Shown: one piece after another, positions 53,700 through 64,000 of the stretch | How the letters are laid out: every line of letters starts with the position of its first letter | How positions within the stretch are numbered: the stretch's first letter is position 1 | NCBI GenBank assembly: GCA_963921795.1 | Contig: OY997640.1 | Span: forward strand, 7,637,091-7,701,090 | Origin: Nannobrachium achirus | Lineage: Eukaryota; Chordata; Actinopteri; Myctophiformes; Myctophidae | Direction of reading: 5' to 3' | Length of the DNA stretch: 64,000 nucleotides | The notes under the pieces: model-generated | What the model was told of the DNA's origin: nothing | The model's database searches: none | Seen by the model: only the letters and a program-made list of their open reading frames with translations | Position numbers and translations under genes: made by a program

Positions 53700-54560
53700 T
53701 GTACTGTACTTGGTCGCCTAATTATTTTTCCTCTATAGACCAACCAGTGCGTTGTGAGCCTATGCCCACAATAGAGACCCCACGGCTTCTAAAGTTTGTG
53801 TATGCGACGTGACGGTCGCTTATCTCCCGATTAGGGAGTCTTACATTTCTAGACATTTTACGTGGCCTAAATAGGGATTCTATAGGTTGAAAGTGGTCTG
53901 TGAGTTTCAGTATTTAACCAATGAAAAGTATTAGCAAGAGCTTTTGATTGATTGATTGAAACATGTATTTATTCTCAAAAAGAGCATTGTGGTTCACCCT
54001 CATTTGCAATGCTGACAAGATTACACACACAGACATACAGATATAAAACACAACAATTTAAACATGAATTGAAAAGTTAAAAAAAAAAACAATTGCATAA
54101 TGAGGTACAGGAGGGAGATTTAAGAGCAGGGTATTCAATTGTCCATAGAATATTGGAGCATTAATCTGGGACTAAATAATCTACATTGGATCCATTAGAA
54201 CAGGTTATTTTATTCCAATTCCTGAAAAGTAACGTTTCCCCCTGACAGCAAAGTATAACAAATCTTGAATCTTGGGGGAGAGGAGTGTGTTACTCCTCAC
54301 ACCCAAAGACAAGGAATGATTTCTATGAATGTATATTATTCATATACTGTACCTGGGACTGTGCGGAAAACTCCCAACATTTCTTTCAGCTCTATTCAGC
54401 TTCCCACACTGTAATGACGGCCAGGCCTTCGCCTGTATGTGTAGCAGCGGACGCTGGCCAATAGAACAGCTATGTACCTGTTGAGGCCCATGGAACTAAT
54501 CAGAGCCAACATTTCATTACCGTCCATTTTGTTGTGAAGCCAACATCCTCAGCTGCATCA
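53700..54560. other. No gene recognised
   Basis: AT-rich; 53945-54300 may be an old LINE 3' remnant (TGATTGATTGAAACATG opening), but no coding part is seen. Confidence 0.35.
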
Positions 54561-54710
54561 CATTACGATGCGTTGTGAGCTTGCAGATCTCCAATTTTCA
54601 CGATTTTATCTGACGAACTATAGGCATTCATTTACCAAACAAAACATAACAAGTTGGCATATGAGGTGGAGATATGAGGTTTCTCCTCGGCGGTCTCAAA
54701 GGAGGTGGCT

Positions 54711-54775
<65 letters not shown>
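54711..54775. repeat. (CT)n microsatellite
   Basis: About 31 CT units. Confidence 0.97.
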
Positions 54776-54779
<4 letters not shown>

Positions 54780-54781
<2 letters not shown>

Positions 54782-55380
54782 GCCTAGAGCCAGGCCATAA
54801 CATGTTCCAGATCTCTCTCCATAGCCGTGGGAAGTATGGGGCTGTTATATGACATCATTTTGTAGGCAGAGGAGAATTTCTGCCCCCAGTTTCCGTGAAA
54901 GGAAAGTGTTAGAATAATACTTTAGTCGTTATTTTTGTCTCGGATCTTTTGAAATAGCGACGGACAGAAAATGCTCTGGGGGCAGAGTTCTCCTCTGCCT
55001 ACAAAATGATGTCACGGCTTAAAAGCCCCATAGGTGCTGCAGGTGCGGCAGCACCCCTAGCGGTGGTTTTATGTACAGGACCTAATATTATTTCTACTGT
55101 ATTCTTGTGTTCTGACAGGCCACCACTGCCCGCCGCTGCTTTGCCAGTGTACCACTGTTGTTGTATGTCTATAATATGTTTTAGGTCATCGCCTGGGCAT
55201 AGCTAATATGCCAGCATCTATGCTTATTTGGGGGTATTTGTCGAATCCTATGTTATGTTAGGCTATTTGATATGTAATAAAACACAGAATTAAACCGATT
55301 ATAACATTTATTAAAACACAGATTTTTTTCGCTGGCTGCACCCGCAGAAGGGGTCCCTGAACCAGCACCTGCTACTGTAC
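54780..55380. repeat. Imperfect inverted repeat and AGGTGCTGCAGGTGCGG repeat
   Basis: TTGTAGGCAGAGGAGAATTT and its complement AACTCTGCCCCCAGAGC-type arm frame 54862-55010. 55028-55355 resembles the GGTGCTGGGGGTGCGG block at 41.5 kb. No gene is supported. Confidence 0.5.
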
Positions 55381-55496
55381 TGTAAATGACTTCCCAAGGC
55401 TTTGTCTATCTCTCTCTCTCTCTCTTTCTATTATGTTGGCTCTCAGCCCAAGGGCCAGAAGCATTTGTTACCCATGATCATTCATTTATTTATCCA

Positions 55497-55498
<2 letters not shown>

Positions 55499-55535
<37 letters not shown>
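55499..55535. repeat. (GA)n microsatellite
   Basis: About 18 GA units. Confidence 0.95.
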
Positions 55536-55538
<3 letters not shown>

Positions 55539-55682
55539 GGCTGTGTCTCCCTCACCTTTTTTTGGTCTCTCACTTTTCTACCTCTCTGTCCTTCACTCTC
55601 TCACTCTCCTCTGCCAATCCCTCCCTGGGTTCATTCATGAGGAAAAGCTCTCTTGTGCAGTGTCCGTGTCTGTCTGGGGAGG

Positions 55683-55815
55683 CTCTCTCCATTCCGACAT
55701 GTCGCCACTCCGAAATTGACTTCTTATTGTCGGAGTGGCGACACTCCCATGGGCCAGGGTTAGGGTTAGAGATAGGGTTAGTGTCGGAATGGAGACATGT
55801 CGGAGTGGAGAGATG
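55683..55815. mobile_element. Telomere-like cassette 4 with complex inverted repeats
   Basis: CTCTCCATTCCGACATGTCG CCACTCCGA at the left pairs both with TCGGAGTGGCGACA (55729) and with TGTCGGAATGGAGACATGTC GGAGTGGAGAG (55782-55813). GGGTTAGGGTTAGAGATAGGG (TTAGGG type, opposite strand to the other cassettes) lies between. Confidence 0.8.
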
Positions 55816-55820
55816 CACTC

Positions 55821-55975
<155 letters not shown>

Positions 55976-56320
55976 AAACCTCGCGTAGCTTTATTAGGGG
56001 AAAGCCTGGTGATCGTTTACAACGGGCTGTTTGATCCGGTCTAGGCGGAAACCACAAGCAGAATAAGCGACATCGCTTTGTTTTGTTTCCCCAATCCCTA
56101 TTAAAATCCTCGAGTAGCCTAGTGTAGTCTTGCCAGTCGCGAGTTGGACAAAAATATGCATATACCGGTACCAAAAACATGTTTCAAAAGCAAAACTATG
56201 CTGCATCAAGGGGTTTATTAGGTAGGCCCTAAAAGTATGTCCTTGGGGGAATTATTTGGGGTTAAAACTGAATCTGGTTTGATTTTTCCGACCAAATTGT
56301 AATCCTTTGAGGACTACAAC

Positions 56321-57366
56321 TAGGGTTGCCAACTCCCAGAGTTTCAAATACGGGACACTTTCTAAGGAAACATGCGCCGCCACAGGCGGCGCCGAAAAAT
56401 CACATATTTTCGGTTATAAAGTTGGCTAAAACGGGCATTTTCCTATATTAAATCATATTTTTCCTTTCACAATATTAATTCGGGTGTCTTTGGGCCGAAA
56501 AATCGCATATTTTCGGTTATAACGTTGGCTAAAATGTGTATTTTCCTCTATTAAATCATATTTTTCCCTCTCACAATATTAATTCGGGTGTCTCTCAATT
56601 TTCCAAAACATATCGCCTAGGTCTACCTGGTCCTTATGTGCCCACTCTCTGGTTACCCAACACTAGTTTAATCATATTGGCATACAACAATAACCATTAG
56701 GTTTTAAAACCAAAATCAACGCATGCTTATGTTATTTCACATACCAGCCTGTCTGGGGTCGCTTTAGTTGGCAGACAAGATTACTGTAGTGTTCCCAGGA
56801 ATACCAATATCCATGGCTTATTTTCTGTTGCTTGCCTGCTTTTTCACCTTTTTGTTTAGCCTATCACCTATCATGGATTCATGTCTAATATGTTTGTACA
56901 CAATCTTCTGTCACACGTTTTTTTAAGACATTAAACAATGTTCTGAGCCGAGCACTGTCGTATGGTCGCTCGCACGCACTCGTTTCGTCTCTCGCAGGCA
57001 ACTTGTGTGGAGTGAACCTACAGCCCATGCTTGGGAAGGGAGTGTGTAGGGGGCGGAGACTGTGTCTTAGCAACACTCAGAGCCGTATGTTAATAAGCCA
57101 ATCAGCTGCTTACAAACAGCGCAGCGCCTCTCACAGCAATGGGATGCAGCACTTGTCTCAGAGGAGAGAGAGCAGAGTGGAAGTGGAAGCTCTCTGACAG
57201 GCAGAATCGCTGTCATTTCTCAATTAAATCATCCCGTCATTCATATTTATCCCCCAACCTTAAAATACGGGACAAAGAGCGTCCCGTTTCAGTTCAATAC
57301 GGGACACGTCTTTTAGTTTCCAAAAAAGGGACGATCCCGTATTTTACGGGACGGTTGGTAACCCTA
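56321..57366. mobile_element. hAT element (TAGGGTTGCCAAC ends), 1046 bp
   Basis: Termini TAGGGTTGCCAACTCCC and GACGGTTGGTAACCCTA, with a perfect 8-bp duplication ACTACAAC at 56313-56320 and 57367-57374. The subterminal ATACGGGAC motif occurs near both ends. Two tandem units of about 110 bp (ATATTTTCGGTTATAA, TTGGCTAAAA, CACAATATTAATTCGGGTGT) lie at 56387-56590. No transposase frame. Confidence 0.95.
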
Positions 57367-57667
57367 ACTACAACATGACGTAAAGTGGTTTCCACTCCCG
57401 ACCCGATCAAACCCCGAAAAGTGAAGTGATCCCAGACCCAGACTAGTGTGTGTGTGTGTGTGTGTACGTGTGTGTGTGTGCATCATGATGTGTGGGTCTC
57501 TGCTACGGCTGTGGCCGTCTTGTGTTTTTGTGTTTTCTGTTTCTCTCCTCAGGGTATGGCCTTCCTCCCACCCTGCCCAGTGAGCTGTGTGGAGGTGACT
57601 GAACACACCAGTGTTCAGGGTGTGGCTGTTAAAAGCCATTTCGGCAGTGTGGTGCTGCCGTCTATAC

Positions 57668-58132
57668 CAGGGTTTCTCAACCTTTTCAGGCTGTGACCCC
57701 CAAAATAATCATATTTTAATTGGGGACCCGCCCAAAATAACCATATTTTAACTGGGTACCCCCCCACCCTGACGAGCACTAAGAGTTGAGGCATTACATT
57801 TTGTATAACCTGGCTCTATTGTGAAAATAGCAGATCTACATGCTCAAAACACCTCGCAATGCGAGGAGTGGTGTGCATGCATTTTCACAATTTCTGCCTC
57901 TCATATTTGACAATTTGGCCAATGTTTAATTTGTCATTTTAGAGGTATTAAAAAGTCTTTAAATGTGTCACTTTAGAATTCTACAAACACCCTCTATACA
58001 CTTAAACTGTATGCTGGTTTGTTTACTGTTGAGTGAGAAAACATTGTTGCACATTAAGTGAATCATCTGGGGACCCCCAAAATAATTTGGGGAACCCCCT
58101 GGGGGTCCCAACCCACAGGTTGAAAACCACTG
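57668..58132. mobile_element. hAT element (CAGGGTTTCTCAACC family), 465 bp
   Basis: Ends CAGGGTTTCTCAACCTTTTC and GGTTGAAAACCACTG. Flanks GTCTATAC (57660-57667) and GTCTAGAC (58133-58140), 7 of 8. The body is shared with 20741-21371. Hairpin module at 57821-57889. Confidence 0.88.
57821..57889. repeat. Hairpin module, right arm diverged
   Basis: GTGAAAATAGCAGATCTACA; the loop CACCTCGCAATGCGAGG pairs internally; the far end ATTTTCAC still pairs, but the middle of the right arm is lost. Confidence 0.7.
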
Positions 58133-58140
58133 GTCTAGAC

Positions 58141-58957
58141 CAGTGTTTCCCAAACCCTAGGGTGCCGTGATGATGCTAGTCCGGGGGTGCCGCAGAATTC
58201 TCTGATAACACTTGGAATAAACTCCCTGTCGCACTTAGAACTACAGACTCACTCCCTAGCTTTCGCCGTCAACTGAAGACTCACCTCTTCAGACTCCACC
58301 TAAACCCATAGCACTACTGTAACACTCCCCCTTCCCTCTCTGACCATCAATGACCATACATGAAGCTCGATAGCATATATTATTTTATAGGGTTTTTAGA
58401 AGTCTTTTACTAACTAGGTGCGCGGTCTGCCTTTGTTATTGTTTTTCTAGATAGATATTCCTATGCATTGTTATATTGTTATATTGTTGTTAATGTACTG
58501 ACATATTATCTTGCTTATTATACTGATGTGTATTACCTGCTTATTGTAAGTCGCTTTGGATTAAAAGCATCTGCTAAATGCCTAAACTGTAAACTACAAC
58601 AATATCACTTCACTATGCTTAGTAAAGCAAACCTGATTTTCCACTGTACTTGAGTTATTTTTCCATCTACGGCCAACTCTCTGCTATTTTTGGTGAACCT
58701 TCTCCCCAGAATAAGAATGCTGGGGTTCAAGTTATAAAGTTATTTCCAGTCAGTTCTGATGGAAACAGATATTTCTCGGTGACATAGCCTACAATATCTC
58801 AGGTGGAAAGATGTGCCTATTTATGTTGCATAGGATGTACCGGTAAGATTCTAAAAATGAACAGTGTAATTCAGGGGTGCCACAGATACAAAAGTTATTT
58901 ACAGGAGTAAATACGTAAATTATTTACAGTTGAGTGAAAAAAGTTTGAAAAACCCTG
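58141..58957. mobile_element. Second hAT-like element at the same target
   Basis: CAGTGTTTCCCAAACCC to GTTTGAAAAACCCTG, flanked by perfect GTCTAGAC at 58133-58140 and 58958-58965. The left 8-mer is shared with the preceding element. An L2-type LINE fragment is nested inside. Confidence 0.85.
58195..58600 (+). pseudogene. L2-type LINE, 3' end only
   Basis: 58207-58311 reads NTWNKLPVALRTTDSLPSFR RQLKTHLFRLHLNP and a stop, the typical C-terminus of fish L2/CR1-type reverse transcriptase proteins. About 240 nt later comes GTAAGTCGCTTTGGATTAAA AGC, the stem-loop tail recognised by L2-type enzymes. 5' truncated inside a hAT element. Confidence 0.85.
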
Positions 58958-59224
58958 GTCTAGACACTAGTAGTAGACAACTAGTTTATGGAAGTTCACT
59001 TCTACTTGTAAGAGAATGCGTTTGGCAACTCCTGTGTGTATTTATTCGGTGGCAGGGACATGCTGGGCCCCTGATTCAACCCGGGAAAAAGAGTTGGTGA
59101 GGCCCTCATTGCGCGCCATAGAGAGAGATCTCTCTCTATAGCGCTGCTGCTACTCAAAGATTTGCCATTTCAGATCATGACAAGTGACAAGCCAGTGGGC
59201 CAATTACATGAGTTCTATTATTTT

Positions 59225-59472
59225 GTCGTTGTCGGGTGGAAACCTTGTATGTCCAAAACCGTTTGTTTTGTATTTATCGTTTTAAAAATGATTTCAACTA
59301 GTGAAAACAACCGATCTACAAGCACACAACGCCTCGCGGTGCCAAGCGCTTGTAGATCTGGTGTTTTCACTACTTTTATGCGACGGCCTTGTATGATGAA
59401 GCAGGGCTTTACTTCGGAAAAAATGTACAAATTTTGAACTTGGAGATACGAGGTTTCTGCCCGACAGTGACG
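59225..59472. mobile_element. MITE with TGTCGGGTGGAAACC ends, carrying a hairpin module
   Basis: GTTGTCGGGTGGAAACCTTG and ATACGAGGTTTCTGCCCGAC A are inverted ends. Hairpin module at 59299-59374 (AACAACCGATCTACAAGC pairs with GCTTGTAGATCTGGTGTT). The whole arrangement is repeated at 62471-62709. End fragments are seen at 19733, 22356, 23190, 45601 and 49903. Confidence 0.82.
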
Positions 59473-59474
59473 AT

Positions 59475-60200
59475 TTACTTTGTTGGCCGCCCAGCCCCCA
59501 AAATGGAACAGAGGCCGACATTTTTTTTTTTCTTTTTTTCCTAATGGCCGGCCTGGACCGACCGAGAATGAACTGGCCGTTCAGGAGTTGTCCCGCTTTT
59601 CGGAGATCCCTGTGATGCCAGGGGAACCAAATCCCTTTGGCCAGATGGCAAACCTCTAAGAAATAATACACGAAAGAAGAAGATAAGAAAGATGCAATTG
59701 GAAATTGCAAGTGTGGTTGCCGTGACTATATTCTGCAGCAAGTTAACGGTCATGTGAAGCTCAACCAATACTCAAGCTAGCACCACTCCTCATATGTTTT
59801 TCTTTCAATTTCCAATTGAATCTGATTTCCATCAACTTCCAATGGCATCTGATTCACAAAAATGTTTATCTAGTGGTGAAAATAAAGTTTCCCCAGGACT
59901 ACAGTGTGTTGCCTTGTCGGGCAACCACTAATTAGGCCATACGGGCCATACATAGATTAGCCAAACCTATTGTAATCACAGAGGGGTAAAGGGTGACGTC
60001 ATAATATCGAGCCAATCAGATCAGATGTGTGTTGTGTGACGTCAGACCAGAGCTCTGGTCAACCTGAATAAGATGTGATGCAGTTTGTAAACGTCACATT
60101 TAGTCTGGCTATAAGACCAATTGTGAAGTCTTTACAAACAGAGTGTACCGTGAGAGTCTGGGAGGCAAGGATAAATAGAGAAATAGAGGGGTAGAAAGAG
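59475..60200. other. Region upstream of the zinc-finger ORF
   Basis: No clear exon. 60000-60120 holds two TGACGTCA-like sites (TGACGTCATAAT at about 59992 and GTGACGTCAGACC at about 60037), CRE-like and possibly promoter elements. GGATAAATAGAG at about 60168-60179 is a weak TATA candidate. Confidence 0.35.
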
Positions 60201-60288
60201 ATTGACAGAGAATATATTAGTCTTTCCAGCCTGCAAGAGACAAAGGAACGGCTTCCAATTTACAGTCCAAGTAGCAGAAGTGGTGTCC

Positions 60289-61188
60289 ATGAACCAATCT
60301 TCCAAAACACAGGTGTCCTGTTCTAAGTGTCCATACGCCTTCATGTCTCGGGTCACCCTCCAAGAAAACACGATGAGCAGTCACAACAACCTCTGCTGTC
60401 AAATGATGAGAAATGGACAGCTCCCCTCCAGCTGTTTAACCAGCCAGAAACAAGGAGACACAGACAAACCAAGATCTTGTGAGGACTTCAATGCAGCCGG
60501 GAGAAGTGAAGAAACATTTGATGACTTACACAGGAAACAAAACCTCATATGTGATAAGAGTTTCATTGAGGTATCGACACAGTATGCCCACCGGAAAGAA
60601 AAACCTTTCCAGTGTAAAGAGTGTGATAAGAGTTTCAGTCAGTTAAGTAACCTGAAGACACACCAGCGTACCCACACTGGAGAAAAACCCTTTGTGTGTA
60701 AACAGTGTGACAAGAGTTTCAGTAAGTTATGGACTCTGAAGACACACCAGCGTACCCACACTGGAGAAAAATCATTTGTGTGTAAACAGTGTGACAGGGG
60801 TTTCAGTGTGTTAGGGACTTTGAAGATACACCAGCGTATCCACACTGGAGAAAAACCTTTCGTCTGTAAACAGTGTGACAAGCGTTTCAGTCAGTTAGGT
60901 GACCTGAAGAATCACCAGCGTGTCCACACTGGAGAAAAACCCTTTGTGTGTAAGCAGTGTGATAAGGGTTTTGCTACGTTACGTAACCTGAAGGTACACC
61001 AGCGTGTCCATACCGGTGAGAAACCCTTTGTGTGTAAACAGTGTGACAAGAGTTTTAGTGTGTTAGGTCACCTGAAGACACATCAGCGTGTCCACACTGG
61101 AGAAAAACCCTTCAGCTGTAAACAGTGTGACAAGAGTTTCAGTGTGTTAAGTAACCTGAAGAGGCACCAGCGTGTCCACACCACATAA
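60289..61188 (+). CDS. Krüppel-type C2H2 zinc-finger protein, seven fingers
   Basis: First in-frame ATG at 60289 gives 299 residues, ending TAA at 61186-61188. The frame is open to 60202 without an ATG, and AG acceptors (TCTTTCCAG at 60230, TTTACAG at 60264) make a spliced last exon plausible. Fingers run from about 60604 in 84-nt steps, each C-x2-C-x12-H-x3-H with TGEKP linkers; recognition helices vary (QLSNLKT, KLWTLKT, VLGTLKI, QLGDLKN, TLRNLKV, VLGHLKT, VLSNLKR). An N-terminal degenerate finger (CSKCPYAF without the His pair) and the KEKPF-linked LICDKSFIEVS remnant precede them. No KRAB, SCAN or FINTRIM domain is visible. Expected role: sequence-specific DNA binding in the nucleus. The near-identical scaffold (FVCKQCDKSF) indicates recent internal duplication. 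Confidence 0.92.
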   Translation: MNQSSKTQVSCSKCPYAFMSRVTLQENTMSSHNNLCCQMMRNGQLPSSCLTSQKQGDTDKPRSCEDFNAAGRSEETFDDLHRKQNLICDKSFIEVSTQYAHRKEKPFQCKECDKSFSQLSNLKTHQRTHTGEKPFVCKQCDKSFSKLWTLKTHQRTHTGEKSFVCKQCDRGFSVLGTLKIHQRIHTGEKPFVCKQCDKRFSQLGDLKNHQRVHTGEKPFVCKQCDKGFATLRNLKVHQRVHTGEKPFVCKQCDKSFSVLGHLKTHQRVHTGEKPFSCKQCDKSFSVLSNLKRHQRVHTT

Positions 61189-61353
61189 GAGCTTCAATCA
61201 GTTACATGACAAATGATGACAAACCATCATCTCTACCTTCACCACCGAGTTGTCCACCAGATGGCGCTGACCACTCAGGCGATGCTCATAGCGGAATGAA
61301 AGACGTTGATCAAGGCGGTTCACCCTATGCACAACTCTAGTAATAATAATAAT

Positions 61354-61870
61354 AAATATAGCTGCAAGCAGCGATAAAGTGGCCAAGCCATAAAAAGCAG
61401 GAAAGCAAAAAAGCATCAAGGGAAAGCAAAGAAGAAATCGAAGAAAAACTAGAAGCAGTGTTCTTCCGAACAGGTCTCCGGCAGGTCAGGTGTTTTTTTT
61501 TTGGCCTACTGGTGACTCTATAATAGGCCAAAGTGAAAAGGGTGCCATGCGTTCTTGGGCCTTTCAAGGCAATCGGATGCTGCATGTGGGATTTGAGGCA
61601 TTTTGTTCCAAAAAGGAGTTTTGCAAAAGTTGACCCGCTGGTGGCGCTATAACAGGCCAATGTGAGATGGGTGGCATCTGTTCCTTGACCTAGTGGGAAT
61701 TTGTGTGCAAAATCTCACACACAGCAGGCTGCGTTCATGATTTGAGACATTTTGTTCAAAAAGGAGCAATCCTGCAAACCTTGGAATTCCTGTTAGATAA
61801 TTAGATAGAATATGATGTCGGACAAATCTGTGATAATGGCTTGGCCACTAATAATAATGTGACAATGACA
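61354..61870 (+). repeat. Dispersed repeat (ATAGCTGCAAGCAGCGAT)
   Basis: It opens with the same GCTGCAAGCAGC motif as 18131 and 27209, continues with two GTGGCGCTATAACAGGCCAA-type blocks, and its 3' part matches 22800-23060 in inverse orientation. Preceded by (TAA)n. Confidence 0.7.
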
Positions 61871-61879
61871 CAGTACAAG

Positions 61880-62465
61880 CACCCATCGCTTTGCGGGATG
61901 TTTTGAGTTTGTTTGCTTGTTGGCCATGTGTATATGGGCTTAAGTGGTTAACATAATGCACATATGGGGGCTCAGCTTTTGCCAGATGTAAGAAAAAAAA
62001 AAAAGCTTGGGAACCAAGGAGCGTCTAATACACCTCATGGCGTGTCAAACCAGGACAACAGGCGATTACACAACCTCCAGCCTTCCCAAGGCCCTTCTGT
62101 CTGCTCCTCCTATGAGTCACGTCGGGGGAGATTTCCTGCTTATTATCCAAGATGGCAGACAGTTCTGTCAGTGCAACCGAGGCGGTCAGTAGTGCTGCCA
62201 AATTGTCTTGGAGAACTCCAGCAACGGAATCAATTTGACGCCCACCATATGGTGGTGAGACGGGGGCATAACTAAGGCCCGGTGAAAGCCAGGGGCCAGA
62301 AGCGTCTCCTGCCCACGGTACAAGGCGTCGTGCTCGTATATAATGCACACGTGGGTGGACATATGGCTCGCTGGAGGCTTTGGAAGTGGGAGGGACATCT
62401 TGTAATGTCCAGAGCTGTGCCTCGTGAGTCATGGGGCTTGTGGATAATAGAACGCCGCGGAGGCC
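61880..62465. other. No gene recognised
   Basis: Moderate GC. Overlapping ORFs on both strands (61964-62548) have no domain features and no splice context. 62130-62200 and 62220-62280 look like old repeat sequence. Confidence 0.4.
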
Positions 62466-62470
62466 TATAT

Positions 62471-62709
62471 CGTCATTGTCGAGTGGAAACCTTGTATGTC
62501 CAAAACTCTTCGTCTTGCATTTATCATTTTAAAAATGATTTAAACTAGTGAAAACAGCCGATCTACCGCAAGGCGTTGTGTGCTTGTAGATCTGCTGTTT
62601 TCACTACCTTTGTGCGACGGCTTTTTATGATGAAGCTAGGGCTTTACTTTGTGAAAAAACGTACAAATTTGAAACTTGGAGATACGAGGTTTCCGCCCGA
62701 CAGTGACGA
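62471..62709. mobile_element. MITE with TGTCGAGTGGAAACC ends and hairpin module
   Basis: Sister of 59225-59472: ATTGTCGAGTGGAAACCTTG to ATACGAGGTTTCCGCCCGAC A. Hairpin module at 62545-62607 (AACAGCCGATCTAC pairs with GTAGATCTGCTGTT). The loop differs from the sister copy. Confidence 0.85.
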
Positions 62710-62779
62710 TATGCCAGTGTTTCTGAAACCTTTTCGTGTCAAGAACTCCCAAATGTATTTTGGCAGCGGATTTTTGTTA

Positions 62780-63000
62780 CAAAAAACTTGAGTAAAAGTA
62801 GTGAAGTATGGCCACGAAAAATATGCTCCGGGCACCAAAAGTAATTGTAGATTTGTTTATTTTAAATGCACCAAGTACAACATAGCGCTTATACGGTATG
62901 TTTTTTTAAATGATAATCTAAATCTACAATCTTCTTAAACAATTGTAGTGAAGTAAAAAAAATACAATATTTGCCTAGCGTGGAGTAGAAAGAACTTTAA
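62780..63000. repeat. Dispersed AGTAAAAGTAGTGAAG repeat
   Basis: Same family as 24040-24190 and 31135-31300. The hairpin is reduced to GTAATTGTAGATTTGTTTATTT. Confidence 0.55.
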
Positions 63001-63139
63001 AAAATCACACCTAGTGTAAAGTGAGCGGTGCTCACTCCAAACTAGTTTTTGACCAGACATTTTAATTTTGAGCCGTTTGCGCCAGAATGTAGGCGATATC
63101 AGGCCTGATGTAGCTGCATTTTTAATTTTTATTTTTTTT

Positions 63140-63591
63140 CTTGATTTTCATTTCAGTGATTTTTTGAATGGGCGTGTCTGAACGGTACTCCTTTGAAATC
63201 GGCCCCTTGCTTATGTCACAAAGAGGCTCATTTCCTATTGGGCCCCCTCGAGAAGGGGGCAGTACTTTTTGGGAGGCTATATTCTATTGAGACTATATAT
63301 ATATATATATATGAGGTGGAACCATGAGGTAAGGTGGTACTAAAATTGGCTTGAATTGGATTGACTCTACTTGGTTCTCATCGTGGTACCATGCTAATCT
63401 TCTCTTTATCGTTCCAATTTAAGCCAAAAGACAACGCCCCGTTGCCAACAAAGGGCATTTTGGTATTGCATCTGAAATGGCTTGGAACTAGAGACAGACA
63501 GAACATGTGATTTACTAAAACTTGTATAAAACTGTATTATGGACCAATATTTGTATAAAATATATATTTTCAAAAGCATGGTGGGGCCCCT
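63140..63591. mobile_element. AGGGGCC MITE, minus orientation, partial
   Basis: The complement of 7358-8330 without its two nested insertions. The right end CATGGTGGGGCCCCT is followed by TTAA at 63592-63595. The left end is lost. (TA)9 at 63295-63312. Confidence 0.85.
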
Positions 63592-63599
63592 TTAAGCCC

Positions 63600-64000
63600 C
63601 GGACATTTTTGAACACGTTTTCCCTTCGGGTTTTGACCGGAAAAAGCCAGATGTTGGAGCTACAGTATAGCTCCTGTTCCAGGAGCACCGCTCACAAATG
63701 TAAACACCAGAGTGAAGCTAATGTGCTTAAAGAATTGCACCGGTGTGCACACCATTCCCGTAAACCGTACGTTCCACTTTCACTTTCCACCGCCGCCGAA
63801 TGTCTGACGCTATATGCTGTATTAGCATGCAGTAAAAATGGCCACCGACGCCATGGTAGCTCAATTTCAAAACCTCGAAATGTACACGGGATGACAATTC
63901 TGTACGGCTTTCAACAAACTTTTTTGATGAAACTTTTTCCACATCTCTGTTTGGCCCTGGAATCCCGCAACCCACCCACCCTCCCCACCCCCTAAAAAAA
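63600..64000. other. No gene recognised
   Basis: 63640-63950 is GC-moderate with a shadow ORF on each strand. The window ends in AAAAAAA after a C-rich stretch. No family resemblance. Confidence 0.4.

Overview
This is nuclear DNA from a vertebrate, almost certainly a teleost fish. The grounds are a multi-exon C1q-domain gene with GT/AG introns, vertebrate gene copies (klhdc3-, zfyve1- and ercc1-like), a tandem C2H2 zinc-finger ORF, long CA, GA and GACA microsatellites, and a repeat load typical of fish (hAT and TTAA-site MITEs, L2- and RTE-type LINE remnants, tRNA-derived SINEs, a Penelope-like element). The species cannot be named from the sequence alone.

Layout. 1-16 kb: the 3' part of a C1q-domain gene on the + strand. 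Short coiled-coil exons at 5084, 6847, 7039 and 8844 and two C1q exons at 13368 and 14759 are all in the same splice phase. Its introns are internally duplicated and packed with nested transposons; the duplicates serve as empty sites that date several insertions. 16-24 kb: tandem repeats, a frameshifted intronless klhdc3 copy (18559-19627) and hAT-type repeats. 24.2-31.1 kb: a Penelope-like retroelement present as a near-perfect head-to-head inverted dimer, flanked by one 14-bp target-site duplication. The right copy has an intact reverse transcriptase/GIY-YIG ORF. The left copy is split by a 942-bp hAT element but keeps a hammerhead-ribozyme-like motif that the right copy has lost through an 18-bp deletion. 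31-35 kb: MITEs. 35.4-37.8 kb: a full-length intronless zfyve1 (DFCP1)-like ORF, minus strand. 38-49 kb: MITEs, a tRNA-derived SINE, a decayed LINE reverse transcriptase and telomere-like cassettes. 49.1-49.8 kb: an intronless, GC-rich ercc1-like ORF, minus strand. 50-60 kb: nested hAT elements and microsatellites. 60.2-61.2 kb: a C2H2 zinc-finger ORF. 61-64 kb: MITEs.

Three gene copies in 64 kb lack introns that their known parents have, and two of these have open frames of near-family or functional-core length, so retrocopying is the most likely source. No functional cluster joins the genes.

The most unusual signals are: (1) the Penelope palindromic dimer, inserted exactly at the apex of a short palindrome; (2) about 25 copies of one 40-90 bp near-perfect hairpin module (stem built on AGATCTACAAGCTCACAACG) that recurs inside otherwise unrelated repeat families and shows paired, stem-preserving substitutions; (3) at least four cassettes of CCCTAA telomere-like repeats held inside inverted repeats whose arms differ from copy to copy, two of them with long direct repeats like target-site duplications; (4) two different hAT elements inserted one after the other at the same 8-bp target.
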